Part shown: positions 51,529 through 60,989 of the stretch, piece by piece
How the letters are laid out: the number at the start of each line of letters is the position of its first letter
Numbering within the stretch: position 1 is the first letter of the stretch
Source: Cyclina sinensis
Taxonomy: Eukaryota; Mollusca; Bivalvia; Venerida; Veneridae
Length of the DNA stretch: 64,000 bases
Reading direction: 5' to 3'
Assembly (NCBI GenBank): GCA_012932295.1
Contig: JAAONU010000016.1
Span: forward strand, 18,257,530-18,321,529
The notes under the pieces: generated by a model
Databases searched by the model: none
Seen by the model: only the letters and a program-made list of their open reading frames with translations
Told to the model about the DNA's origin: nothing
Translations under genes and position numbers: made by a program

Positions 51529-51725
51529 GGCGGGATTCGAACCTACAGCGAGGAAGTGCAAGTGGTTTGAAATCAACGACCTTAAGAACTACCGACGTTC
51601 CATAAGCTGACTGGATAGCTTCCTCACATGAAATAATCTAAAGTCTCTGGTGGGATTCGAACCTACAGCGATGAGGGGCAAGTGGTTTGAAGTCACCGAC
51701 CTTAACCACTAGTGGACGCCCCTAT
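51529..51725 (-). repeat. Two tandem tRNA-like SINE heads
   Basis: On minus, 51722-51648 reads ctagtggttaaggtcggtga (box A style) and gtaggttcgaatcccacc (box B). A second diverged copy at 51602-51530 reads ggttcgaatcccgcc. The shape is serine/leucine-type, with an extra arm between ccactt and gtaggttcg. The anticodon position reads TCA in a cttcaaa loop, but the anticodon stem is imperfect, so these are SINE heads and not working tRNA genes. The joining sequence agcttcctcacatgaaataa also lies beside the 48.88 kb insertion. Confidence 0.6.
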
Positions 51726-52472
51726 ATTTCTTAGTTAAGGGTTTTTCAAACAGTTATTTTTAAACAATTGCAAACGAAAACCATAATCTGAACTGACAAA
51801 AAGAAAAAAAACAGAACAAAAGTTAATAAAGGATTCCTATGGGAATTGAACACATATTCCATATAAATTGTTTATTTAATGAATACTCTGTAGAAAGGAA
51901 ATTATGCATTAGGCATTTAATTCCTTAAGTTTGTATAAATACGTACATAGCAGTGTCTATCTTAAAACATGTCTTGATAAGACAATTTAATATTTGCCCT
52001 ACTTTTTTGTCCAATGAGAAGACCTATATTTGAAAAATTCTGACTGTTTATTGCCTATAAAGTGTCTAAAGCTTTGTCTATCGTGATAAACTAAACTCGC
52101 CTAATTAATAAAATAAGCATCTATCTATGACTGAATTTCAATTCAATCTTTCTAGAATACGCTTACTGGTGTGTTAAATCTCTGTCACGGTTACATCGTA
52201 GCTCGTATGTTTTTAATCGCCCGGTTCCTCTTTGACATAAATTATGGTCGTTGATTTCAAATACGAATAAGCTAACTCTAATCTATACTTATTATTTTTA
52301 AATTAACAGAAAATCTTTTCCTAGCAGATAGATCGGTAGTCCCGATTATTTCACACATAAACTATAAAAAGCATTAACTTTGGTATACTGACAGTTTCTA
52401 CCAGATTATTAACAAAGCGTAAAAATTAATAACATTCCACTATAGACCTTGAGTTTAACACGAAATACACTT
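51726..52472. other. No recognised feature
   Basis: AT-rich core of the outer element just inside its right terminus. Confidence 0.3.
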
Positions 52473-52818
52473 CTTGCGACATTTAGCGATAGAGTTGCAA
52501 CATTTAACGGCATGGGAAAATCTTGTGACATTTAATGTTACCATTGCGACATTTAACGGCAAAAGGTTTTGCGACATTTAGAGGCGATTGCGACATTTAG
52601 CGGCAATGGTGCGACATTAAGCGGCAAGTGCGACATTTAGCGGCGTTGCGACATTAAACGGCGCCACATACGAGAATATTTATTAAAAAAAAATCTTAAA
52701 AAATGTCATATTCACCATTGTTTTGGGGAGCGATCCTCGCATTTGCTTAAATAAACCGTAAGAGCTTGGAGTTCAACAGTCACGTGATTCACTAAAATAT
52801 TCCGGGTCACTGGTCAAG

Positions 52819-53100
52819 ATGGCAAGGTATTGCTTTTGTAATAATTGATAATTGAACAAACTTTTATATGATCTTTACGTTTATACCAGAATATATAGTA
52901 GGACTCCACAGACTGTCTCTTGCGCCGGGGGTAAAAATGTCTTACTTCAGCGGTGGAATTTTCGGGAATTGCTGTGCTTTACCACAGTTTCTAAAGATGG
53001 AGTTCTGGTTAGAGGTAGTGTAGTTTCAAAACCTGGTAGCGCCAAAGGTCCGGTAAACAGAGGTGGTTGTTCAGACCAGCTAGAAATGGCCATAACATAA
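52819..53100 (+). CDS. Weak two-exon gene candidate with YY1-type start context
   Basis: A cacgtgattcac E-box-like site (52782) and ggtcaagatggcaag at 52812-52826 look like a TATA-less promoter with a YY1 site. The ATG at 52819 gives ATGGCAAG, a donor /gtattg at 52827 and an acceptor ttataccag at 52889 with a 63-bp intron. The joined frame then reads IYSRTPQTVSCAGGKN, VLLQRWNFRELLCFTTV and SKDGVLVRGSVVSKPG, ending at 53100 (about 72 residues). I do not recognise the product, and the intron is unusually short. It may be the first exons of a longer gene, or chance. Confidence 0.22.
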
Positions 53101-53651
53101 CAAAGCTAACTTGTCGAAGTATAAACCAGATTCTATTTCTAAAATGATCTCAAATCAGTTTCAGTATTAACGTAGACAAGTGTTGAGTTTGGAGATATCT
53201 GATGCTTATGTATGTGGTACAATACCTATAATTCAGACAAGGCAAGTTCAATACCCTACAAGTTCCCCACTGTCTCATCACTTACAAATCAGAGAAGGCG
53301 AGTTCATTCCCCCACTAGTTCTCTGTAGTCAGATTATAGTAAATCTTGGGGTCAAACAAATTGCAACACAATTTTTTTGTACGTATTGTTGTTGTTAAAT
53401 GAATCATTTTAAACAGTTAAAAAAACCTAACAAAATCGGAAAATGGGTTTCCGAAAAAAAGCCATTTAAATATGGCATTTATATCAGTTTTTAATGTGGC
53501 TCCGCATGTACACCATCCAAGAAGATTAATGCTGTAACCGGTGTCGAGGTTAACACGTTTTGAGTGAGCGCGATTTTTAATTTGTGTTACAAAAAGAATA
53601 TTCTGAATTCAAGAACCGGAGTTGAATTCATAAGCTGTCGTAGTATTTATG

Positions 53652-54492
53652 CATTTTTATGCCCCCGAAGGGAGGCATATAGTTTTTGAACTGTCCGTCC
53701 GTCCGTCAGTCAGTCAGTCCGTCAGTCCGTCCGAAAACTTTAACATTGGCAAAAACTTTCTTATTAGTAAATGGATTTACTTCATACTTGGACACAACAC
53801 CCCTTTGGACAAGACCTTTCCACTGACCTATATTTATTTGACCTTGACCCCTGAATGACCTTTACCTTGAAGATCCAATTGTCCAAAAACTTTAACATTG
53901 GCAATAACTTCTTTATTAGTAAGTGGATTTACTTCATACTTGGACACAGCACCCCTTTGGACAAAACCTTCCCACTGACCTATATTTGTTTGACCTTGAC
54001 CCCTGAATGACCTTTACCTTGAATATCCAATTGTCCAAAAACTTCAACATTGCCCATAACTTCTTTATTAGTAAGTGGATTTACTTCATACTTGGACACA
54101 ACACCCCTTTGGACAAGACCTTCCCACTGACCTTTAATTATTTGACCTTGACCCCTGAATACCCAATTGTTCAAAAACTAATATTTGGCCATAACTTCCA
54201 AATTGGTAAGTGGATACACTTCATACTTAAACACAACACCCCTTTGGACAAGGCCTTCCCACTGACCTATATTTGTTTGACCTTAACCCCTGAATGACCT
54301 TCACCTTGAAGATCCAATTGTCCTAAAACTTCAACATTGCCCATAAATTCCTTATAAGTAAATGGAATTACTTCATACTTGGACACAACCCCCTTTGGAT
54401 AAGACCTTCCCACTGACCTATATTTATTTGACCTTGACCACTGAATGACTAGTTCTCAGTTCAATGGTCAAAGCACCACGTTCGGGGGCATT
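53652..54492 (-). repeat. Tandem-core element, inverse copy of the 12.6-13.3 kb family
   Basis: It begins atgcccccgaagggaggcat and a gtccgtccgtcagtcagtca tract, then five units with aactttaacattggcaataa, cacaacacccctttggacaa, gaccttcccactgacctata and gaccttgacccctgaatgac at a spacing of about 155 bp. It ends caaagcaccacgttcggggg near 54490. Open frames here arise from the repeat. Confidence 0.75.
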
Positions 54493-54678
54493 GTCATCTT
54501 ACAGTGACAGTTCTTGTTTTTTACATTCTTTTTTATGCACTTACATCTTTTAGCCCCGTGCATGCCCAAATATCTGGTATAATGGAGTTTGTACATGTAA
54601 TAGGTTTTCGCGTGTTTATAAATTACAGTGTTTGTAGTTCAATTAATTGTACTCAAAGGTGTATATTGTTCTATTTTA

Positions 54679-55624
54679 TACTGTGAAATCATTAATATTC
54701 GTGGGGGATTAATTTTCGTGGATTTCGTGGTTCAGGTAACCCACGAAATCAAGTCCCGACGAACAAATTGTGCCCAAGATAAAATTAAGTATGCCCAATC
54801 AGTCAGCAGCACCAAAAACGGCATGAGACTTGGTTCGTAGTAGGTACATCATATGTAGACAAGTTGAGTGCTTACCTGCGGATTTTTTGTACTTCATTCA
54901 GTGAATCAACGATAAACATAGGTATGAATCGGATACTAAACCGATAGATGATTTTTTTCAGGTGTGTACCCGTATTTTGTTTGTTTATTAAGTGCATCCA
55001 AACTGAAAGTAGAAATTGTAGTGACGTAGCGTCACGTGTCTGTCAAATCGCACTATACTGCGGATGCTATTTGCAATTATACGGTCCCTGAATGAAATGT
55101 TTATTTTTACTGATATTGAGTAAACTATTATTACTTTAGAACTTATTACTTAGTATAGTAAATTGACTACTGTATTTTGTTGTACTAATTACAATGCTGT
55201 AAACAAAAAGGTTAATTGGCGCTAATTTAGGTTGCATTATCAAAGACGGAAGGCCGACGTTTTTCACAGCTTAAAAAATCATAAAGACCGTTTTCACACA
55301 CCAATGAAAAAGATGCGCAACATATCACAAAGTATAATTGACCCTTGACACTTGTTAATTGAGAAGACCGATCGATAGGTTAATTACCTTAGTAACGAAT
55401 CGTCGGTTGTTTGGTCGGGTGGAAAAACGTTAACTTTCACGTGTCAACAATTTCAAAGCACAAATGCCGGATATTGCCGAATGTTGAAATCAACGAATTT
55501 TCGGCCCCGTATTTTTTTTTTTTTACCTGGCAATAGAATTCCACGAATTTACGACCCCACGAAATTGCCTTCTGCCGGCAAACCACGAAATTTTATGCCC
55601 TCGAATTTAAATGATTTCACAGTA
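54679..55624. mobile_element. 0.95-kb TIR element flanked by TTA (Harbinger-like)
   Basis: The ends tactgtgaaatcattaatat (54679) and atttaaatgatttcacagta (to 55624) are inverted. The trinucleotide TTA lies on both sides (54676-54678 and 55625-55627), as for PIF/Harbinger target sites, though a TA duplication inside it cannot be excluded. Near both ends ccacgaaat / atttcgtgg motifs repeat. No transposase frame is present. Confidence 0.65.
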
Positions 55625-55944
55625 TTAGGTCATTATCCCCCTTCAGAGTACGCTAAAGGCGGACAACGAAAAATATCAGATTATTAAATGGGCCCGCTTT
55701 TGAAGGCGAGTTATTGAGACTACAGTGTTTGTGGATAAAAACTATTTAGATTTATTAAAGTTTGTCGCTCATCCAACCATGTGCATATATATTTAACATC
55801 CCCTTCGTATAGAAAATGTTTATAAACCCCTAAAATAAAAATTGAAAATTTCAAGGTTAAACTAGAATGCGTAAAAAAACACTAAGGAAGCGTGTTTGGG
55901 TCAAAAGTGCACGATACCCTGAATATAGTCTTATTAAAAATGTA

Positions 55945-56921
55945 AAGTATGTGAAGTTGGCTTGTACATTGTACATCGTAGTTCAGCTTGTAATTCGCCA
56001 ATTACAAGCTAGTAGTTGGGTATTCAGCTTGTAGTTCGGACCAAATACACCAGCATACGTTATATTTGAATTACAAGCTAGTAGTTGGGTATTCAGCTTG
56101 TAGTTCGGACCAAATACTTCAGCATACATTATATTTGAATTACGAGCTAGTAGTTGGGTATTCAGCTTGTAGTTCAGCCCAGATACACCAGCATATACAA
56201 TATTTGAATTACAAGCTAGTAGTTGAGTATTCAGCTTGTAGTTCGGACAAAATACACTAGCATACATAATATTTGAATTACAAGCTAGTAGTTGGGTATT
56301 CAGCTTGTAGTTCGGACTAAATACACCAGCATACATAATATTTGAATTACAAGCTAGTAGTTGGGTATTCAGCTTGTAGTTCGGACCAAATACTTCAGCA
56401 TACATTATATTTGAATTACAAGCTAGTAGATGGGTATTCAGCTTGTAGTTCGGACCAAATACACCAGCATATGTTATATTTGATTTACAAGCTAGTAGTT
56501 GGGTATTCAGCTTGTAGTTCAGCCCAGATACACCCGCATACACAATATTTGAATTACTGAAGCTGAATACCCAACTACTAGCTTGTAATTCAAATATTGT
56601 GTATGCGGGTGTATCTGGTCCGAACTACAAGCTGAATACCCAACTACTAGCTTGTAATTCAAATATGACGTATGCTGATGTATCTGGGTTGAACTACAAG
56701 CTGAATACCCAACTACTAGCTTGTAATTCAAATATAACATATGCTGGTGTATCTGGGTTGAACTACAAGCTGAATACCCAAATACTAGCTTGTAATTCAA
56801 ATATAACTTATGCTGATGTATCTGGGTTGAACTACAAGCTGAATACCCAACTACTAGCTTGTAATTGGCGAATCACAAGCTGAACTACGATGTACAATGT
56901 ACAAGCCAACTTCACATACTT
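55945..56921. mobile_element. 977-bp fold-back element with 69-bp repeats and a perfect 9-bp target duplication
   Basis: Inverted ends aagtatgtgaagttggcttg, tacattgtacatcgtagttc run from 55945 and return to 56921. The direct repeat aaaaatgta flanks at 55936-55944 and 56922-56930. Between the ends lie eight 69-bp units in one orientation (about 56004-56550) and four to five in the other (56555-56870). Because 69 is 23 codons, each arm keeps long frames open on both strands (186 residues on minus at 55983-56543, 94 on plus at 56599-56883), with the unit NYKLNTQLLACNSNI plus MYAGVFGP. These are probably not genes. Nine-base duplication fits Mutator-like transposition. Confidence 0.85.
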
Positions 56922-57414
56922 AAAAATGTATGGCTTTTACTCAAAGGTAATTAGTTTTAAGTAAAAAAATGTTCTTGTTTATTGTATATATTGATTTGTT
57001 ACAGTAAAACTGTTCATTTTATTTCAGATTCAAGGTGTTAAACTAAGGTTGGGTAGGAAAATATAATGTGATTCCCTGTAATAATTTTGAGAATCAGTAG
57101 AAGAAACCCCTTGAGATTAGACTAAAAAGGTAAAATAAAGTGTCACATATTACATTTGTATAATTAAGTATTATTATTGTTCTTAATTTAGGCTACTTAT
57201 AAGACATGATATTTAAGTTTTACAATACAAAACTTGTAAAACAGTGTCGGCATAGAACTTTTTTTTTTCTAATTTTAGTGTTACTTGGGTAGAAGATTCC
57301 AGATGTCAGAGGGTTCAAAAACAGATATGAGGTATTATTAATTAACTTTATAATATTGAACTAGATTCTGACCATGTTGTTGGCTTGATACAACCAAAAC
57401 CTCGCCAATAAAGC

Positions 57415-57545
57415 TCGAAACTCGGCCAATGCGAAAAAAACACGGCCAATAAGTAAAAAGTCGGCCAATACGAGATTTAGCCAATCAGGATTCAGGAAAA
57501 ACTCGGCCTTATATGAGCCTAGGATTTTCACCATGTTGGACGCCA
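57415..57545 (+). promoter_or_regulatory. Cluster of five CCAAT boxes followed by a YY1-like site
   Basis: CCAAT occurs at 57415, 57426, 57446, 57465 and 57481, three as cggccaat. About 60 bp downstream is ggacgccattttg (57538-57550), the inverse of a YY1 site. Such spacing fits an NF-Y-type promoter. The next plus-strand coding candidate begins at 58088. Link and direction are inference; a degenerate tandem repeat could also explain the pattern. Confidence 0.35.
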
Positions 57546-57825
57546 TTTTGAATATGCTTAGCCTAGTTTTTACATAAAAGTTTTTATCTCTTAAAAAGTT
57601 AAAAAAGTAGCAAAAAAAGTTCGCGGAGACCCTGCGCTATCGGATCACAGCAAATTGAGCAGTGTTCAACTTTTCATTTAGTGATTTTCATATTTACCAA
57701 ATATTATGTTGCGCGGAAGTGAAAAGCAGACGATCACAAGTTTTACCCTGTTATAAATTACGAGTTTTGGATTACTTAGTTTGATAATTAAACATAATAT
57801 TATAAAGTTAATTAATAAAATTGTC

Positions 57826-57957
57826 ATTAATTAGTCGAATTCATATTGGCTTTGTTATTGGGCTTCAGACGTCATATTGGCCTTCGGCCTTCGGCCTCAG
57901 GCCAATATGACTGTCTTCAGCCCAATAACAAAGCCTATATGAATTCGACTAATTAAT
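57826..57957. repeat. 132-bp imperfect palindrome
   Basis: The arms attaattagtcgaattcata and tatgaattcgactaattaat continue through ggctttgttattgggct / agcccaataacaaagcc to a centre of ggccttcggccttcggcctc. It would form an almost continuous hairpin. Looks like a very small fold-back MITE. Confidence 0.8.
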
Positions 57958-58087
57958 AACATTATATTATTGAAGTGTTCAAAAGTTACTTTATTAATAG
58001 ATAGATAATTTTATTATATTAATTAATAAATAAACTTAATAGAATTTCAAGATTCTAAAACTAAAAGATATTGTTTTTTTTTTTACA

Positions 58088-58850
58088 ATGACTTTAACAA
58101 GTTCGAATTGTTATGATAATTTAAGAAAATTATATAGCGTAAATGTGCTTTGTAAATATTCTTTTAACCAATTTGCACTAAATGACAATTTCAGTGATGA
58201 TATCATATGTGTACTATGTACGACGAATGATGGTCGCCGATTAGCTAAGCTTACACAAAAGGGGTGTGACACTTTAATTGCGCACAGTAAAACAAAAGGT
58301 ACATTGCAAAGAAATATTGATTTCTTTCAAAACTGAAAAATATATTGCGAATATTTTTGTTTTTAAAAATGATGTAAAATTTATGTTTTTACTTCAATGG
58401 TGATAAGTAGAATGATTAATTGTTTCATTATTCTATTCGAATGAAGAGAAATTACGCGTTTTTTTTTTTTGAAAAGTCAGAAAAATTTCTTTTTTAATAT
58501 CCAATTTAGATGATGGACTAGATGCAAGGCCTAAACAGTATGTGCATGAAGATTGTAGAAAGGAATATTGCTATGATTACGACAAGAAGAGAAAACTACA
58601 AGATGCCACGAATAACACAGTTAGATGTCCTAAAACGAGGAAAATAGCTGGAAGTAGATTTGAATATGACTATAACTGTGTATTATGTGGGACAAAGATA
58701 AAAAAAGAAAATAAACTTTATGGTGATGTTGTACATAAAGTCGAAACCTTCTTAGTTTTTGGAGAAGTTAATTATTTAAACCAGAAAAGACAGTTAACAT
58801 TAACGAAAAAAGTCACAGTGACAAATTATTGTTCATTTTCAAATGTTTAA
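58088..58850 (+). CDS. Two-exon fragment of a Cys/His-rich invertebrate protein family
   Basis: Exon 58088-58298 (ATG after a T-tract) ends AAAAG/gtacat. Exon 2 starts at 58510 after aatatccaatttag, phase 1, giving ..AHSKTK-DDGLDARPKQYV, then HEDCRKEYC. The joined frame shows a first IICVLC pair with a following KGCDTLIAHSK, an H-x2-CRKEY block, then FEYDYNCVLCGTKI and DVVHKVETF. This order (CxxC, KG..L..S, HxxCRxxY, F.Y...CxxCG) is that of a widespread, mostly uncharacterised invertebrate protein family that is often much longer. After VETF the wording drifts into AT-rich filler up to the stop at 58850, so the real exon 2 probably ends near 58755 and later exons are missing or beyond recognition. 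It could be a partial gene, a pseudogene or part of a transposon. Function unknown. Confidence 0.5.
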
Positions 58851-59755
58851 TTTTGAATTAAGGATGGAGCTTTTTCTCACATTACATTTTTGTAAAGCGG
58901 TACCCTTTTATTTCGATTAAGTAATAATGTATTTTTTCCTGTAACATACGTAAGGTCTGAACAAGTAAAAACATTGCCAAGAAATAAAAGTAAAACCGGA
59001 AAGGGCATTTTAACACTAAATAGAACCAAAATTCAAATATTGACAATAAGTAAGCTGAAATGAACAGTTTGGTGTAAATGATAAATGAAGGTTTGTTTTA
59101 TACAACAGATAATCAAGAGATCACATACCTATGTCTGGGTGTAATCTTATAAATAAAATATTCACATGAAGAACAAATGAATATCTCAATTTTTTTAAAA
59201 AAAACGAACACACTTATAAATTTGCAAGAAAAAACTTTTAGAAGAATAAACAATTTGCTATATTCTCTAATTAAAAGGTACACAATTTTGTCATAATAAG
59301 GGGAAGAGTTATGGAAGAGTTACGGAACGTATTGTGTAAACTAGTAATAACACAAAGTTTATATAGAGTCTATAGATTTTTGGAAAATGTGAATTAGGGA
59401 GATAACCTTTGAAATCGAAGGAGAGTTATGGGACATGAGAGGTGAACTGGTCTTGAGTATCAAAACATGTAGCATGTTAAAATTTATATATTTAAAGCTT
59501 CAAAAGTATGTCACCTTTTTTGCAACATTTCAAGTATTTTTGTTGCCAAAGCAACCGAATTTCACAATAACTGTTATTAATAAAACGAGTGAAGTTTACT
59601 AAACTTCTTTTGACCACACATACGTCAGATATTTGAAGTCTAGTAATCATGGGTTAAACTTCATAGTTTTAAGAGGATTGAATTTATCATTATTGACTTG
59701 GAATGACAATATAAATTTGTTCATTGTCTTATGAAGATGCAATGCAACTTAGAAT
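58851..59755. other. No recognised feature
   Basis: AT-rich DNA downstream of the Cys/His-rich fragment; searched by eye for a third exon without success. Confidence 0.3.
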
Positions 59756-59761
59756 ACACCA

Positions 59762-59832
59762 CCCAGAGCGGGAATCGAAGTCCGATCTCCCGTGTGACAC
59801 GCCAACACTTTTACCACTGAGCCAAAGAATCG
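59762..59832 (-). repeat. tRNA-like SINE head or tRNA relic
   Basis: On minus it reads ttggctcagtggtaaaagtg (box A), a gcgtgtcacacgggag anticodon region and cttcgattcccgctc (box B). The acceptor stem does not pair and no TTTT terminator follows, so a working tRNA is unlikely. Confidence 0.55.
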
Positions 59833-59919
59833 ATTCGCTGACACAGTTCCAATTATATGGAGGTGTGCACCAGACCTTAGCAATTGCTTTTTAAATTATA
59901 TATAAACACATTATACAGG

Positions 59920-60190
59920 TTAGGAGCGGATGTGGTCCAGTGGTAACGCGCTGGACTAGTATAGCAGGGGTTCTGAGTTCTATCCCCCGCTCATCCACTA
60001 ACATTACTAATAGTCTTTCGGATGATACTTTAAACCTAGGTCCCATGTATCAGTGCTATACACTGAGCATGAAAAAGAACCAGGGGTGTCTCTGGAATGG
60101 GATTCTTTCTGTATCTTGCATTACCCCCACAACATAAAATAACTAATCTCTTCAGGGGGCGTCGGTCATGTGGTACAGACGATAAATAAG
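59920..60190 (+). repeat. tRNA-derived SINE with conserved central domain
   Basis: Head: gcggatgtggtccagtggta, acgcgctgg (box A) and ggttctgagttctatccccc (box B). Body: gtctttcggatgatacttta, aacctaggtccc and then cactgagcatgaaaaagaac. The cttcggatgagacgttaaac-type block is shared by SINEs of many animals (the MetaSINE-type central domain, as I recall it). Here it is diverged. Orientation plus; tail near 60190. Confidence 0.6.
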
Positions 60191-60240
60191 TTTAAGTATA
60201 TAGATAATACAGGTTTATGCTTAACAACATTAAGTCAACA

Positions 60241-60985
60241 TGTTCCACGGCTCCTGGTCCCCCTTCATGCATTTCTAATGTGAAACCTGTTGGAACGCAC
60301 TGGGACAGCACTGTGTGGTGATGGTGTTACATGATTGACTGAGATCTAAAATGAAGAAACAAACATGAACCCTGTATTATCAAGTAGTATCACTAACAAG
60401 GGAGAGAACTCGAAAAAATGTCATTTTTGCCACTCTATGCAATCTACATGTTGTATTTCTTCAACGTATTAATCCAGTGCTTAATCCGATCGATACAGTT
60501 ATATCGGTGAGTGACAGATAATAAGACATGAATGAATGCATGCAATCTGTTGTATTTCTCTTCGAAAAAAAGATCTAATTTACAGGTGAAAAACACTGTC
60601 GGGAGTTCTGGACCGATTAAGCAAACGATCTGTCAAGGTTTTGAGTAATGTTCTGAGTGTGTTTCACAGACGAAAAGGGAGGTATTTTTGTTCTTTTTTG
60701 TTGTTGTTGTTGATAGAGGGGTTCAATATCTAAAAGATGACAACAAGATTTAAGTATTTGATTAATACGTAGAAGAAATACAACATGCTATAGAGTGTGT
60801 CAAAAATGACTTTTTCTCGAGTTCTCACCCTTGTCAGTGATACTACTTGATATACAGGGTTCATGTCTGTTTCTTCATTTTAGGTCTCAGATAGTCATAA
60901 AACCCCGTCCCCACACTGTGCTGCCCCCTTGTGTGTTGAACATTGGTGGGTCAGGAAGTGCATGAAGTATTATCTGCAGATAGCA
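60241..60985. repeat. Long inverted repeat, arms about 210 bp
   Basis: Left arm 60241-60470 (tgttccacggctcctggtcc, gggacagcactgtgtggtga, atgaagaaacaaacatgaac, cactctatgcaatctacatg, ttgtatttcttcaacgtatt) returns inverted at 60765-60985 with about 10-15% differences. The loop is about 295 bp. It starts directly after a SINE. No target duplication was found. Confidence 0.75.
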
Positions 60986-60989
60986 GGGG

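Larger units (their letters stand above)
44176..52667. mobile_element. 8.5-kb outer TIR element with motif-array termini, hosting nested insertions
   Basis: Left terminus 44176-44370 and right terminus 52473-52667 are near-identical inverted copies of about 195 bp, starting GTGGCGCCGTT and ending AACGGCGCCAC. Each terminus is an array of nine or ten copies of gccgytaaatgtcgca at irregular 16-25 bp steps. Spacer differences between the motifs are also shared, so the two ends descend from one element rather than from a scattered satellite. No target duplication is apparent (left flank gacaaatt, right flank atacgaga). Two complete TIR elements and SINE units lie inside. After removal of those about 3 kb of AT-rich core remains with no recognised transposase. 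Confidence 0.75.

Noticed and set aside
55983..56883. Frames of 186 and 94 residues with 23-residue repeats as a possible secreted repeat protein
   Set aside because: Both strands are equally open, the frames lie inside a transposon with a target duplication, and the array is inverted within itself.
59920..60000. A functional tRNA gene
   Set aside because: Box A and B are present but the cloverleaf is imperfect and a SINE body follows.
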